Origin: Acidimicrobiaceae bacterium
Lineage (GTDB): Bacteria; Actinomycetota; Acidimicrobiia; Acidimicrobiales; Microtrichaceae
Direction: 5' to 3'
DNA length: 6,455 nt
NCBI GenBank assembly: GCA_003514205.1
Contig: DORQ01000285.1
Coordinates: 1-6,455 of the forward strand
The stretch's first letter is position 1. Each line of letters begins with the position of its first letter. The translations under genes and the position numbers were made by a program. The notes under the pieces were generated by a model. That model saw only the letters and a list, made by a program, of their open reading frames with translations. It was not told the DNA's origin and searched no databases. Shown here piece by piece: positions 1-5,898 of the stretch.

Positions 1-260
1 GTGGAATGCTTATCCACCGTTGGACGTCCAATCGAACCAAGATCAAGTCGATCCCCCGAAGCAATCATCGCCGCGGTCCACGTGCTGAGCTCCCGCGGTG
101 TGAGCGATCGCCACACGATTGCCATCAGCAACGAGGCCGCTTGTTCGTCAGCCACGGTCTTGTCGGTGAATGCCCGGATGAACCAGTTGATCTGATCATC
201 TGAGAGCTCGCGACCCTCACGTTTAGTTCGAATGACATCGGCCATCGTGACAACGCTCAT
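1..260 (-). CDS. deoA: Thymidine (pyrimidine-nucleoside) phosphorylase, N-terminal part, cut by window edge
   Basis: This cytoplasmic enzyme splits thymidine or deoxyuridine with phosphate into free base and 2-deoxyribose 1-phosphate. Only the first 86 residues are present, because the gene runs off the left edge. The reading frame begins MSVVTMADVIRTKREGREL and has the all-helical N-terminal domain typical of the family (an LLMAIVWRSLTPREL stretch at about 44-58). It reaches TVDKHS at 81-86, the start of the conserved VDKHSTGG phosphate-binding motif. K84, H85 and S86 fall at the same numbers as the corresponding E. coli DeoA residues, so the N-terminus is of normal length. The ATG at 260-258 overlaps the cytidine deaminase TGA by 4 nt (ATGA). 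It is preceded by an excellent AAGGAGGT (266-273) lying inside that gene, so translation is probably coupled. The next in-frame ATG (245) lacks such a site. A DeoA versus Pdp specificity call cannot be made from this fragment. Confidence 0.93.
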   Translation of the reverse strand, partial: MSVVTMADVIRTKREGRELSDDQINWFIRAFTDKTVADEQAASLLMAIVWRSLTPRELSTWTAAMIASGDRLDLGSIGRPTVDKHS

Positions 261-676
261 TGGGTACCTCCTTGAGGGGAGCGCCGTAACTCCACATCCT
301 CCGGACCGAATGCCCAGGGCAGCAGGGTGGCGAGGGTGACAGGACCAGGCGGTGTGTCGACCAAAAGGTCGGCCCCGCCGAACTCATACAGCACCTGCCG
401 GCAACGACCACAGGGTGCAATTGGCTCACCATCGCCCGCAACCACGGCGACAGCCACGAGTCTCCCACCGCCGTTCGAGACTAGGTCAGCAACCAGCGCG
501 CATTCCGCACACTGCGTCAGCCCGTAGGATGCGTTCTCGATGTTGCAGCCAGCTACCTGGCGACCATCGGCGCACACACCGGCGGCTCCTACCTGCACGC
601 CAGAGTATGGTGCGTAGGCCCGCTGAGTCATCGAACGCGCCGAAGCGCGAAGGCCCGGCCAGTCAACTGATTCCAC
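257..676 (-). CDS. cdd: Cytidine deaminase
   Basis: This zinc enzyme hydrolytically deaminates cytidine and deoxycytidine to uridine and deoxyuridine in pyrimidine salvage. It has 139 residues, about normal for the small homotetrameric bacterial class. The family landmarks are in order: YAPYSGVQVGAA (21-32, substrate/subunit loop), CNIENASYG (44-52), the catalytic CAE triad (C56 zinc ligand, E58 proton shuttle) and PCGRCRQ (88-94, zinc ligands C89 and C92). CAEC in place of the commoner CAER is, from memory, a frequent actinobacterial variant. The start is GTG at 676-674, overlapping the last base of the permease 2 stop in TAGTG. A GGAGG at 686-690 sits 9 nt upstream. It lies between the transporter genes and thymidine phosphorylase: imported cytidine would be deaminated here, and the deoxyuridine product is a substrate for the next enzyme. 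No defect is seen in the key residues. Confidence 0.96.
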   Translation of the reverse strand: MESVDWPGLRASARSMTQRAYAPYSGVQVGAAGVCADGRQVAGCNIENASYGLTQCAECALVADLVSNGGGRLVAVAVVAGDGEPIAPCGRCRQVLYEFGGADLLVDTPPGPVTLATLLPWAFGPEDVELRRSPQGGTQ

Positions 677-1968
677 TAGTGGGCCCCTCCTCGTCGATAC
701 ACCTGCCCCGCAGCCGCTGGAGGCCGCAGTCGTTGTGAAGCGGTCGCGAGCACCACGAGGGTAACCACATAGGGAGTCGCCTGAATGAACTGCTGGGGCA
801 ACGCATCAACGGTGACATAGATGAACAAGAAGAGCGCTCCTACCAACCCAGCAGCGATCGCTTTCGTTCGATTCTGCGCGCCCAGCTGTCGAATCACGAT
901 GAGCACGCACAGCATGGCGACAAAGAGCAGCAATGGCCCAACGAGATCGCCCTGGCGAAGCGGCAACGCCTGCGCGAAACCGAACAGCCCGGCACCAGTT
1001 GCGAGTCCACCTGGTCGCCAGTTCCCAAAGATCATCGTGGCCAAGCCGATAAATCCGCGTCCGCCTGTCTGCGCCTCTTTGTACTGCGAGTTCTGAACAG
1101 TGGCAAGGAACGCACCACCAAGGCCTGCACACCCGCCCGAGATCAGGACCCCCAGATACTGCATCTTCGCTACTGGAATCCCAAGAGACTCAGCGGCATA
1201 CGGGTTCTCACCAATCGAACGAAGACGAAGGCCAAACTTGGTCTGCCAGAGCACCACTGTTGAACCGCCAATGATGAGGGCCACCAAGACCGTGACCCAA
1301 CTCATGTTGGTGGTGAGGCCACGCAAGATGCCAGCAATGTCGCTGATCAGAAACCAGTGGCGCTTCTCTACTGACCCGAGCGCTGAGGACACTCCAGGCA
1401 CCGTAAAGGTCCCAATTCGGTTCTCGACTGGGACCGTTGGCGTCTCGGTTGGTCGCCCATAGATCGTTGCTGTGAGGAACCGGGTGATTCCTGGAGCCAT
1501 CAAGTTGATGGCGACACCGGAGATGATGTGATCCACCTTGAAGGTCACTGTGGCAAGGGCATGCAGCAGCCCGCCAAGCATGCCGCCAAAGATGCCGAAC
1601 GCAATTCCGGCCCACCCTCCCCAGGTCAGCGCCCCGTAGGCACCAAACCAGGTGCCAAGCACCAGCATCCCCTCAAGTGCGATGTTCACCACACCAACGC
1701 GCTCGGCGTAGATGCCGCCGAGTCCGGCCATGGCGATCGGCACAGCGAGTCGAAGTGACGCACCGATAGTTCCCGCTGAGGTCAGATCATCAGCTCCGGA
1801 AATCACCCGAGTCAACGACATCAGCACCGTGATACCGAGCGCCAGGGCCAGTGTACGCTGAGCAACGCTCAGGTGGGCGAAGGGATCCTTGATGTTCAGA
1901 CCCTTGGTGTGGAGGTCCTTGGTGCGCGGACCGTTGGTATCGGCCTCGTTGGTCTTCAGTTCCGTCAT
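676..1968 (-). CDS. Nucleoside ABC transporter permease 2 (NupQ/YufQ-like, BPD_transp_2 family)
   Basis: This is the second membrane subunit of the nucleoside importer; with permease 1 it would form the translocation path in the cytoplasmic membrane. The 430 residues contain many hydrophobic segments starting at about residue 39. Family hallmarks are ERVGVVNIALEGM at 89-101 and, in the second half, FGLRLRSIGENPYAAESLGI, the cytoplasmic coupling loop that contacts the ATPase. At 430 residues it is longer than I recall for Bacillus NupQ-type proteins (a little over 300). The excess includes a polar N-terminal tail of about 35 residues made largely of a degenerate five-residue tandem repeat, and extra hydrophobic segments near the C-terminus. 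The ATG at 1968-1966 overlaps the permease 1 stop (ATGA). Unlike its neighbours it has no clear Shine-Dalgarno sequence (upstream bases are GGCGGCAGCGGC), so it probably relies on coupling to permease 1 translation. The exact substrate is inferred from neighbours and family. Confidence 0.93.
   Translation of the reverse strand: MTELKTNEADTNGPRTKDLHTKGLNIKDPFAHLSVAQRTLALALGITVLMSLTRVISGADDLTSAGTIGASLRLAVPIAMAGLGGIYAERVGVVNIALEGMLVLGTWFGAYGALTWGGWAGIAFGIFGGMLGGLLHALATVTFKVDHIISGVAINLMAPGITRFLTATIYGRPTETPTVPVENRIGTFTVPGVSSALGSVEKRHWFLISDIAGILRGLTTNMSWVTVLVALIIGGSTVVLWQTKFGLRLRSIGENPYAAESLGIPVAKMQYLGVLISGGCAGLGGAFLATVQNSQYKEAQTGGRGFIGLATMIFGNWRPGGLATGAGLFGFAQALPLRQGDLVGPLLLFVAMLCVLIVIRQLGAQNRTKAIAAGLVGALFLFIYVTVDALPQQFIQATPYVVTLVVLATASQRLRPPAAAGQVYRRGGAH
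1888..1962 (-). repeat. In-frame 15-nt tandem repeat, five degenerate units, at the 5' end of permease 2
   Basis: On the plus strand TTGGT occurs at 1904, 1919, 1934 and 1949, exactly 15 nt apart, with a degenerate copy TTGAT at 1889. Because 15 nt is five codons, the reading frame is kept. The encoded units are ELKTN, EADTN, GPRTK, DLHTK and GLNIK (residues 3-27), roughly x-L-x-T-K. The units have diverged in both bases and residues, so this is an old expansion. It forms a polar, charged cytoplasmic tail ahead of the first membrane segment. Function unknown. Confidence 0.7.
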
Positions 1969-3068
1969 GCCGCTGCCGCCACGATCTCAAGTCGTTCAGC
2001 CGCCGCCGCGGCAACTCGTCGCTCGCTGATCTGCTCAGCGACTTGGTACACAATCACTACAGCCAACACGATGACTCCTTGCATGATCGTGACGATCTCA
2101 CGGGGGATTCCTTCAAGATCAAGGAACCGACCCGCAGCGTCGAGGAAGCCCCACACCACTGCTGCGAGCGCCATGCCCAACGGGTGTTTTCGGCCGAGGA
2201 GGGCCACTGCGATGCCATCGAAACCGAGCCCGACACTGAACGTATCGGTGTACGCATGCTTATCGCCGAGGAGTTCGGGTAACCCAACCAGTCCGCCGAG
2301 TGCTCCCGAAAGAACCATGGCCGCAACAATCATCCGCTTCGGGTCAACCCCTGAGGTCCTCGCTGCAAAGGCGTTCTGCCCTGAGGCTCTGAGCTGAAAG
2401 CCGAATCTCGACTTCCAGACCAACAGGTAGAAGCCAACTCCAACGGCCCCAGCAATGATGATGAACGAGTTCACCATATGGGATCCGCTGGTCAGCAGAT
2501 CGGGCATCCAGGCCGACTTCGGCATGATTTTCGTCTTCGTGTTGAGATCGCCCTTGGCAGAGTCTTTGAACACTCCGGTGTAGAGCCAGGCAACGAGGCT
2601 GATCGCAATGAAGTTCAACATGATGGTGGAGACCACCTCGTTGATTCCCCGCTTCACCTTCAGCACCGCTGGCACAGTGGCCCACAACCCGCCGGCCACC
2701 ATTGCCGCGACGAGGCACAACAGAATGTGCAACGGTGCCGGAAGATTCGTATAGGCACCGGCCAGTGCCGCTGCGAGGGCTCCCACCTTGTATTGGCCTT
2801 CAACTCCGATATTGAACAAGTTCATCTTGAAGCCAATGGCCACCGCCGTTGCGGAGAGATACAGCGGAATCGCCCGGTTCAGCGAGTCGTAGAGAGTGTT
2901 GGTCTCACCCAATCGCCCGCCGAGGGTGGAGAGCACCGTCGCAGGGGCATACCCCGTAACCAACAGAAGAATGCTGGAGATGACCGCTGCAATTGCAAGC
3001 GCCGCGAGCGGCGCGCCCAGGCTGAGACCAAGCTGCGCCGGGTGTATCCGATCCTTGAGCTGACCCAT
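1965..3068 (-). CDS. Nucleoside ABC transporter permease 1 (NupP/YufP-like, BPD_transp_2 family)
   Basis: This is the first membrane subunit of the importer. It has 367 residues, close to the length I recall for Bacillus NupP-type permeases (about 350). There is a strongly hydrophobic segment at about 16-41, further membrane segments throughout, and the family motif FKMNLFNIGVEGQ at about 80-92. In the second half FGFQLRASGQNAFAARTSG is the ATPase-contacting loop. The C-terminus is a charged, alanine-rich cytoplasmic tail. Two adjacent starts are possible: GTG at 3071 (4-nt overlap, GTGA) and ATG at 3068 (1-nt overlap, TGATG). I chose the ATG because GGAGG at 3076-3080 is then 7 nt away rather than 4; the difference is one residue. 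Expression is probably coupled to the ATPase gene upstream. The sequence identifies the sugar/nucleoside permease superfamily clearly; nucleoside rather than sugar specificity rests on similarity to NupP-type proteins and on the BMP, cdd and deoA neighbours. Confidence 0.94.
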   Translation of the reverse strand: MGQLKDRIHPAQLGLSLGAPLAALAIAAVISSILLLVTGYAPATVLSTLGGRLGETNTLYDSLNRAIPLYLSATAVAIGFKMNLFNIGVEGQYKVGALAAALAGAYTNLPAPLHILLCLVAAMVAGGLWATVPAVLKVKRGINEVVSTIMLNFIAISLVAWLYTGVFKDSAKGDLNTKTKIMPKSAWMPDLLTSGSHMVNSFIIIAGAVGVGFYLLVWKSRFGFQLRASGQNAFAARTSGVDPKRMIVAAMVLSGALGGLVGLPELLGDKHAYTDTFSVGLGFDGIAVALLGRKHPLGMALAAVVWGFLDAAGRFLDLEGIPREIVTIMQGVIVLAVVIVYQVAEQISERRVAAAAAERLEIVAAAA

Positions 3069-4603
3069 CACTTCACCTCCTGGCCTTCGCCGGTCATGAA
3101 CATTCCGAGCTGCTCGGGGGTCGCTTCTGCTGGGTCGAGCGCAGCGGTGATCTTGCCGCGGAACATCACCAAGAGCGAATCTGACAACCCAATGAGTTCG
3201 TCGAGATCTGCGCTGATGAGCAACACCGCGAGTCCAGCCTTTCTGGCCTCACGAAGCTCATCCCAAATTGCAGCTTGTGCACCGATGTCAACTCCCCGGG
3301 TTGGGTGAGCAGCGATGAGCAACTTGGGCTCCGCCACCATTTCGCGGGCAAAGATCAGCTTCTGCTGGTTGCCTCCAGAAAGCGCGAACGCAGGCACTGA
3401 GTTGCCCGGAGTCTTCACCCCGAATCTCTCGATTGCTGCGTCGGTCACCGATCGCGCTTTCTGGACAGAGACCCAGGGTCCCGAAATGTACCGGTCGGTG
3501 TCGTCATAGCCGAGCACCATGTTCTCCCACAACGGCGCGGCGAGCAGGAGGCCATCGCGCTGTCGATCAAAGGGGATGTAGCCGATCCCTGCATGGCGAC
3601 GCTCGCGCACGCTCAGCGAAGTGAGATCTACTCCGCCGAGCTCAATGACTCCCCCGCTGATTGCCTGCAGGCCAAGGATCGCTTCAACGAGTTCAAGCTG
3701 ACCATTGCCCTCGATTCCGGCAACTCCAAGGATCTCGCCTCGGTGAATGCTCAACGAGACGTCGTCGAGAATGGTCCGTCCGGCCGAAACTGCCGAACAG
3801 TTCTTCACCACGAGTTCCAGCTGCGCTGTGACAGTGGAGCTTTCCGTATCAGGAGTGGGAAGCTCGGAGCCCACCATCAGCTCACCGAGAATCCTGCGAT
3901 CTACGTCAGCAGGTTTCACGGTGGCCACGGTGGTGCCCGCACGTATGACCGTGATGTCGTCAGAAATCTGAAGAACCTCATCGAGCTTGTGGTCGATGAA
4001 GATGATGGTCACCCCATCGTCGACGAGGCGGCGAAGGTTGCCGAACAGCTCCTCAACCTCCTGGGGCACCAGCACCGCAGTTGGTTCGTCGAGAATCAGA
4101 ATCTTCGCGCCGCGATACAGCACCTTGAGGATTTCAACTCGTTGACGTTCCCCAACGCCGAGTTCCTCGGTGAGCTGATCTACATCAATGGTGATGCCAT
4201 AGGTCTCGCCGAGCTCGGCGATCGTTGCTCGAGCAGCATCCTGATCCAACCTCCAACCCTGTGTGGGCTCAGCTCCGAGGATGATGTTCTCCAACACGGT
4301 GAGATTGTCAGCCAGCATGAAGTGCTGGTGCACCATGCCAATGCCCACAGCAATAGCTTCGGTTGGCGATTTGAAGGTGCGGATTGTTCCATCGACCGTA
4401 ATGGTGCCCTCATCGGGTCGATGCATTCCGTACAGCGTGTTCATCAGGGTCGACTTGCCCGACCCATTCTCTCCAACAATTGCATGAATGGTTCCCCTGC
4501 CGACCACAAGGTTCACGTCATGATTGGCAATGACTCCGGGAAATCGCTTCCAGATTCCGCGCAGTTCAACGGCCGGTGGGGCGGTCGACGCCTGGATACT
4601 CAC
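3068..4603 (-). CDS. Nucleoside ABC transporter ATP-binding protein, tandem ATPase domains (NupO/YufO-like)
   Basis: This cytoplasmic energy-coupling subunit has 511 residues from the GTG at 4603 and two fused ABC domains. The first domain is complete: Walker A GENGSGKST (44-52), Q-loop Q93, signature LGVGERQ (148-154), Walker B ILILDEP (168-174) and switch histidine in FIDHKLDEV (H205). The second is degenerate as usual for this family: GIEGNGQLE replaces Walker A and lacks the Gly-Lys-Ser/Thr. LIAAHPTRGVD replaces Walker B, with no Asp-Glu pair. ISADLDEL has lost the switch histidine, while ALSGGNQQK remains a good signature. The domain 2 signature would complete the ATP site built on domain 1. 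An in-frame ATG lies at 4633 (521 residues) but has no ribosome binding site and sits almost on the upstream U-tract. The GTG at 4603 has GGAGG 5 nt upstream and gives the length I recall for YufO (about 510). Related sugar importers share this architecture. Confidence 0.94.
   Translation of the reverse strand: MSIQASTAPPAVELRGIWKRFPGVIANHDVNLVVGRGTIHAIVGENGSGKSTLMNTLYGMHRPDEGTITVDGTIRTFKSPTEAIAVGIGMVHQHFMLADNLTVLENIILGAEPTQGWRLDQDAARATIAELGETYGITIDVDQLTEELGVGERQRVEILKVLYRGAKILILDEPTAVLVPQEVEELFGNLRRLVDDGVTIIFIDHKLDEVLQISDDITVIRAGTTVATVKPADVDRRILGELMVGSELPTPDTESSTVTAQLELVVKNCSAVSAGRTILDDVSLSIHRGEILGVAGIEGNGQLELVEAILGLQAISGGVIELGGVDLTSLSVRERRHAGIGYIPFDRQRDGLLLAAPLWENMVLGYDDTDRYISGPWVSVQKARSVTDAAIERFGVKTPGNSVPAFALSGGNQQKLIFAREMVAEPKLLIAAHPTRGVDIGAQAAIWDELREARKAGLAVLLISADLDELIGLSDSLLVMFRGKITAALDPAEATPEQLGMFMTGEGQEVK
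3076..3080 (-). promoter_or_regulatory. Ribosome binding site of permease 1 (decides ATG 3068 over GTG 3071)
   Basis: GGAGG on the minus strand lies inside the last codons of the ATPase gene. Spacing is 7 nt to the ATG at 3068 and 4 nt to the GTG at 3071, which favours the ATG. Confidence 0.6.
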
Positions 4604-4608
4604 GTTGG

Positions 4609-4613
4609 CCTCC
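4609..4613 (-). promoter_or_regulatory. Ribosome binding site for the GTG 4603 start of the ABC ATPase
   Basis: GGAGG on the minus strand is followed by CCAAC and then GTG, an ideal 5-nt spacing. If translation began at the ATG at 4633 instead, this site would lie inside the coding region as a coincidence, and the ATG itself would have no recognisable site. Confidence 0.6.
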
Positions 4614-4640
4614 GTACTCGATCTTGGGTCCATTCACATG

Positions 4641-4684
4641 AAAAGCAAACTGGGTCCGGAACCAGCGCAGTCCCGGACCCAATT
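4641..4684 (-). terminator. Hairpin plus U-rich tract between lipoprotein and ATPase genes (intra-operon attenuator)
   Basis: On the minus strand TGGGTCCGG (4681-4673) and CCGGACCCA (4659-4651) form a perfect 9-bp, GC-rich stem around a 13-nt loop. The outer stem can extend by one wobble and two A-U pairs, and the loop can add a few more pairs. It is followed at once by GTTTGCTTTT (4650-4641), a U-rich tract. It starts about 20 nt after the lipoprotein stop and ends before the ATPase start. The plus-strand reading has no U-tract, so it acts leftwards. The likely role is partial termination, giving more transcript for the binding protein than for the membrane and ATPase subunits; hairpins in this position are common in binding-protein transport operons. 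How much read-through occurs cannot be told from sequence. Confidence 0.75.
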
Positions 4685-4703
4685 CGCGAAACCATCTACC
4701 GGA

Positions 4704-5738
4704 TCACGGCGCAGTTGGGACCGTGATCTTCTTCGACACGATGTCGGCCTTGATTGCCTCAAGCTCATCCTTGATGTCGTCGAGGTAGCCGCCCGAGGTG
4801 GAGTAGCCAACGCCGTCCTTGGAAAGGTCGTACACCTCGACTCCGCCCTTGGTGTTGCCATCAGAGAATTCCTTGATAGCGCCGTACACCGCAACATCGA
4901 CTCGCTTGAGCATCGAAGTCAGGATGTGCTTCTGCTGGTCGGGGCTGGCGGTGAGGTACTGATCGGAGTCCACTCCGATAGCCCACATGCCGTCGCCTGC
5001 CGCTGCAGCTGCCTCAAAGAGGCCATTGCCTGAGCCGCCAGCAGCGTGGAAGATCACATCTGCACCGCCTTCGTACATTCCGGTAGCGATCTCCTTCGCT
5101 TTTGCGGGATCGCCGAACCCGCTGAAGTCGCCAGCTGGGCTGATGTACTTGATGTCAACGGTGGCGCCTGGGTTTGTTGCCTTCACACCGGCCACGAACC
5201 CTGCCTCGAACTTCTTGATGAGTTCCATCTCGACGCCGCCGATGAAGCCGACCTTGTTGGTCTTCGTCTTCAGGCCAGCTGCTGCTCCAACCAGGTACGA
5301 ACCCTGCTCTTCAGCGAACACCAAGCTCTTGACATTGTCGGCCTCGACGACCGAGTCGACAATGGCGAAGGTGGTCTTGGGGTTGGCGGGAGCGATCTTC
5401 TTGAGATCGTCGCCGAAGGCGAACCCAACGGCAATCACTGGGTTGCTGTCATCCTCGACCAGAAGGTTGAGATTCTTGGCTCGGTCTTCTGCTGTCTTGG
5501 GCTCAAGGGTCTTCACTGTTGCACCCAACTCATCCTCGGCCTTCTTTGCACCGGCGCGAGCTGAATCGTTGAAGGACTTGTCGCCTTCGCCGCCCGTGTC
5601 ATAGGCAAGCCCAACCTTCGGACCTGACTTCGCATCGGAACCGGAGTCAGTGGATGAGTCATCACCGCAGGCCGAAGTTGCAAGGCCAAGCGTGGCAATA
5701 AGTGCGACGAGTGGAAGTATTCGCTGAGTACGTTTCAC
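4704..5738 (-). CDS. BMP/PnrA-family nucleoside-binding lipoprotein (ABC transporter substrate-binding subunit)
   Basis: This membrane-anchored receptor hands nucleosides to the importer. It has 344 residues. A signal peptide (MKRTQR, then a hydrophobic core at about 7-20) ends in LATSAC, with C24 as the lipidated cysteine after cleavage. A Ser/Asp/Gly-rich linker at 25-40 follows. The BMP fold then shows DTGGEGDKSFND (47-58), VIAVGFAFGD (101-110), FAEEQGSYLVG (141-151), VGFIGGVEMELIKKFEAGF (163-181), ADVIFHAAGGSGNG (226-239) and WAIGVDSDQY (252-261), matching the family of Treponema PnrA and B. subtilis YufN (NupN). The start is GTG at 5738, with GGAGG at 5748-5752, 9 nt upstream. It is the first gene of the operon and is followed by a hairpin/U-tract that would raise its level over the downstream genes. 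Purine nucleosides are the best-known ligands of the family, but the exact ligand here is not settled by sequence; the cdd and deoA neighbours suggest pyrimidine nucleosides are also carried. Confidence 0.95.
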   Translation of the reverse strand: MKRTQRILPLVALIATLGLATSACGDDSSTDSGSDAKSGPKVGLAYDTGGEGDKSFNDSARAGAKKAEDELGATVKTLEPKTAEDRAKNLNLLVEDDSNPVIAVGFAFGDDLKKIAPANPKTTFAIVDSVVEADNVKSLVFAEEQGSYLVGAAAGLKTKTNKVGFIGGVEMELIKKFEAGFVAGVKATNPGATVDIKYISPAGDFSGFGDPAKAKEIATGMYEGGADVIFHAAGGSGNGLFEAAAAAGDGMWAIGVDSDQYLTASPDQQKHILTSMLKRVDVAVYGAIKEFSDGNTKGGVEVYDLSKDGVGYSTSGGYLDDIKDELEAIKADIVSKKITVPTAP

Positions 5739-5898
5739 AGTAGGTGCCCTCCTCAGAGCAACATGGATCCGAACCAGTCGGAATCACGATGCCCCACTCT
5801 TGTTTGCCGAGCGAGTGAGCGCAAGGATTTTGGAGAATTCGGGCCACAAGTCCCACCGAGTGTGAACTCCCAGGTCTCGCTCGCCTACCGTGGAGCGA
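5739..5898. promoter_or_regulatory. Divergent intergenic region between the nucleoside operon and the kinase gene
   Basis: These 160 bp must hold both divergent start regions. GAGCGA occurs at 5809-5814 and 5893-5898, GAGCGC at 5817-5822, and the inverse TCGCTC at 5877-5882. CGAGCGAG (5808-5815) and CTCGCTCG (5876-5883) are exact inverted copies with centres 68 bp apart. TCGCTC/GAGCGA also form a 6-bp inverted repeat with a 10-nt spacer just before the kinase start. These are candidate operator half-sites. I find no convincing -35/-10 pair for the operon on the minus strand (CATGTT and CAAAAT are the nearest to a -10, both weak), no coding sequence and no riboswitch that I recognise. Confidence 0.45.
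5886..5891 (+). promoter_or_regulatory. Possible -10 element (TACCGT) for a leaderless kinase transcript
   Basis: TACCGT fits the actinobacterial TAnnnT -10 pattern and ends 7 nt before the ATG at 5899, the spacing that places the transcript start on or next to the start codon. The kinase has no usable Shine-Dalgarno: GGAG at 5892-5895 is only 3 nt from the ATG. The -35 region is weak. The hexamer is short, so chance is possible. Confidence 0.35.

Noticed and set aside
2478..3308. Plus-strand open frame of 276 codons across the permease 1 / ATPase junction
   Set aside because: It spans the boundary of two well-supported minus-strand genes, its translation is compositionally odd with no known motif, and there is no start signal.
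3593..4726. Long plus-strand open frame of 377 codons opposite the ABC ATPase gene
   Set aside because: It lies antisense to a gene with clear family motifs, encodes no recognisable domain, is low in hydrophobic order and has no ribosome binding site. It reflects codon bias on the other strand.
5046..5604. Two overlapping plus-strand open frames opposite the lipoprotein gene
   Set aside because: Both are shadows of the lipoprotein coding sequence, whose signal peptide, lipobox and family motifs are unambiguous.
5739..5898. Possible riboswitch or structured leader upstream of the lipoprotein gene, such as a purine-type element
   Set aside because: I see no purine-riboswitch core, no long paired architecture and no terminator before the start. 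Only short inverted repeats are present.
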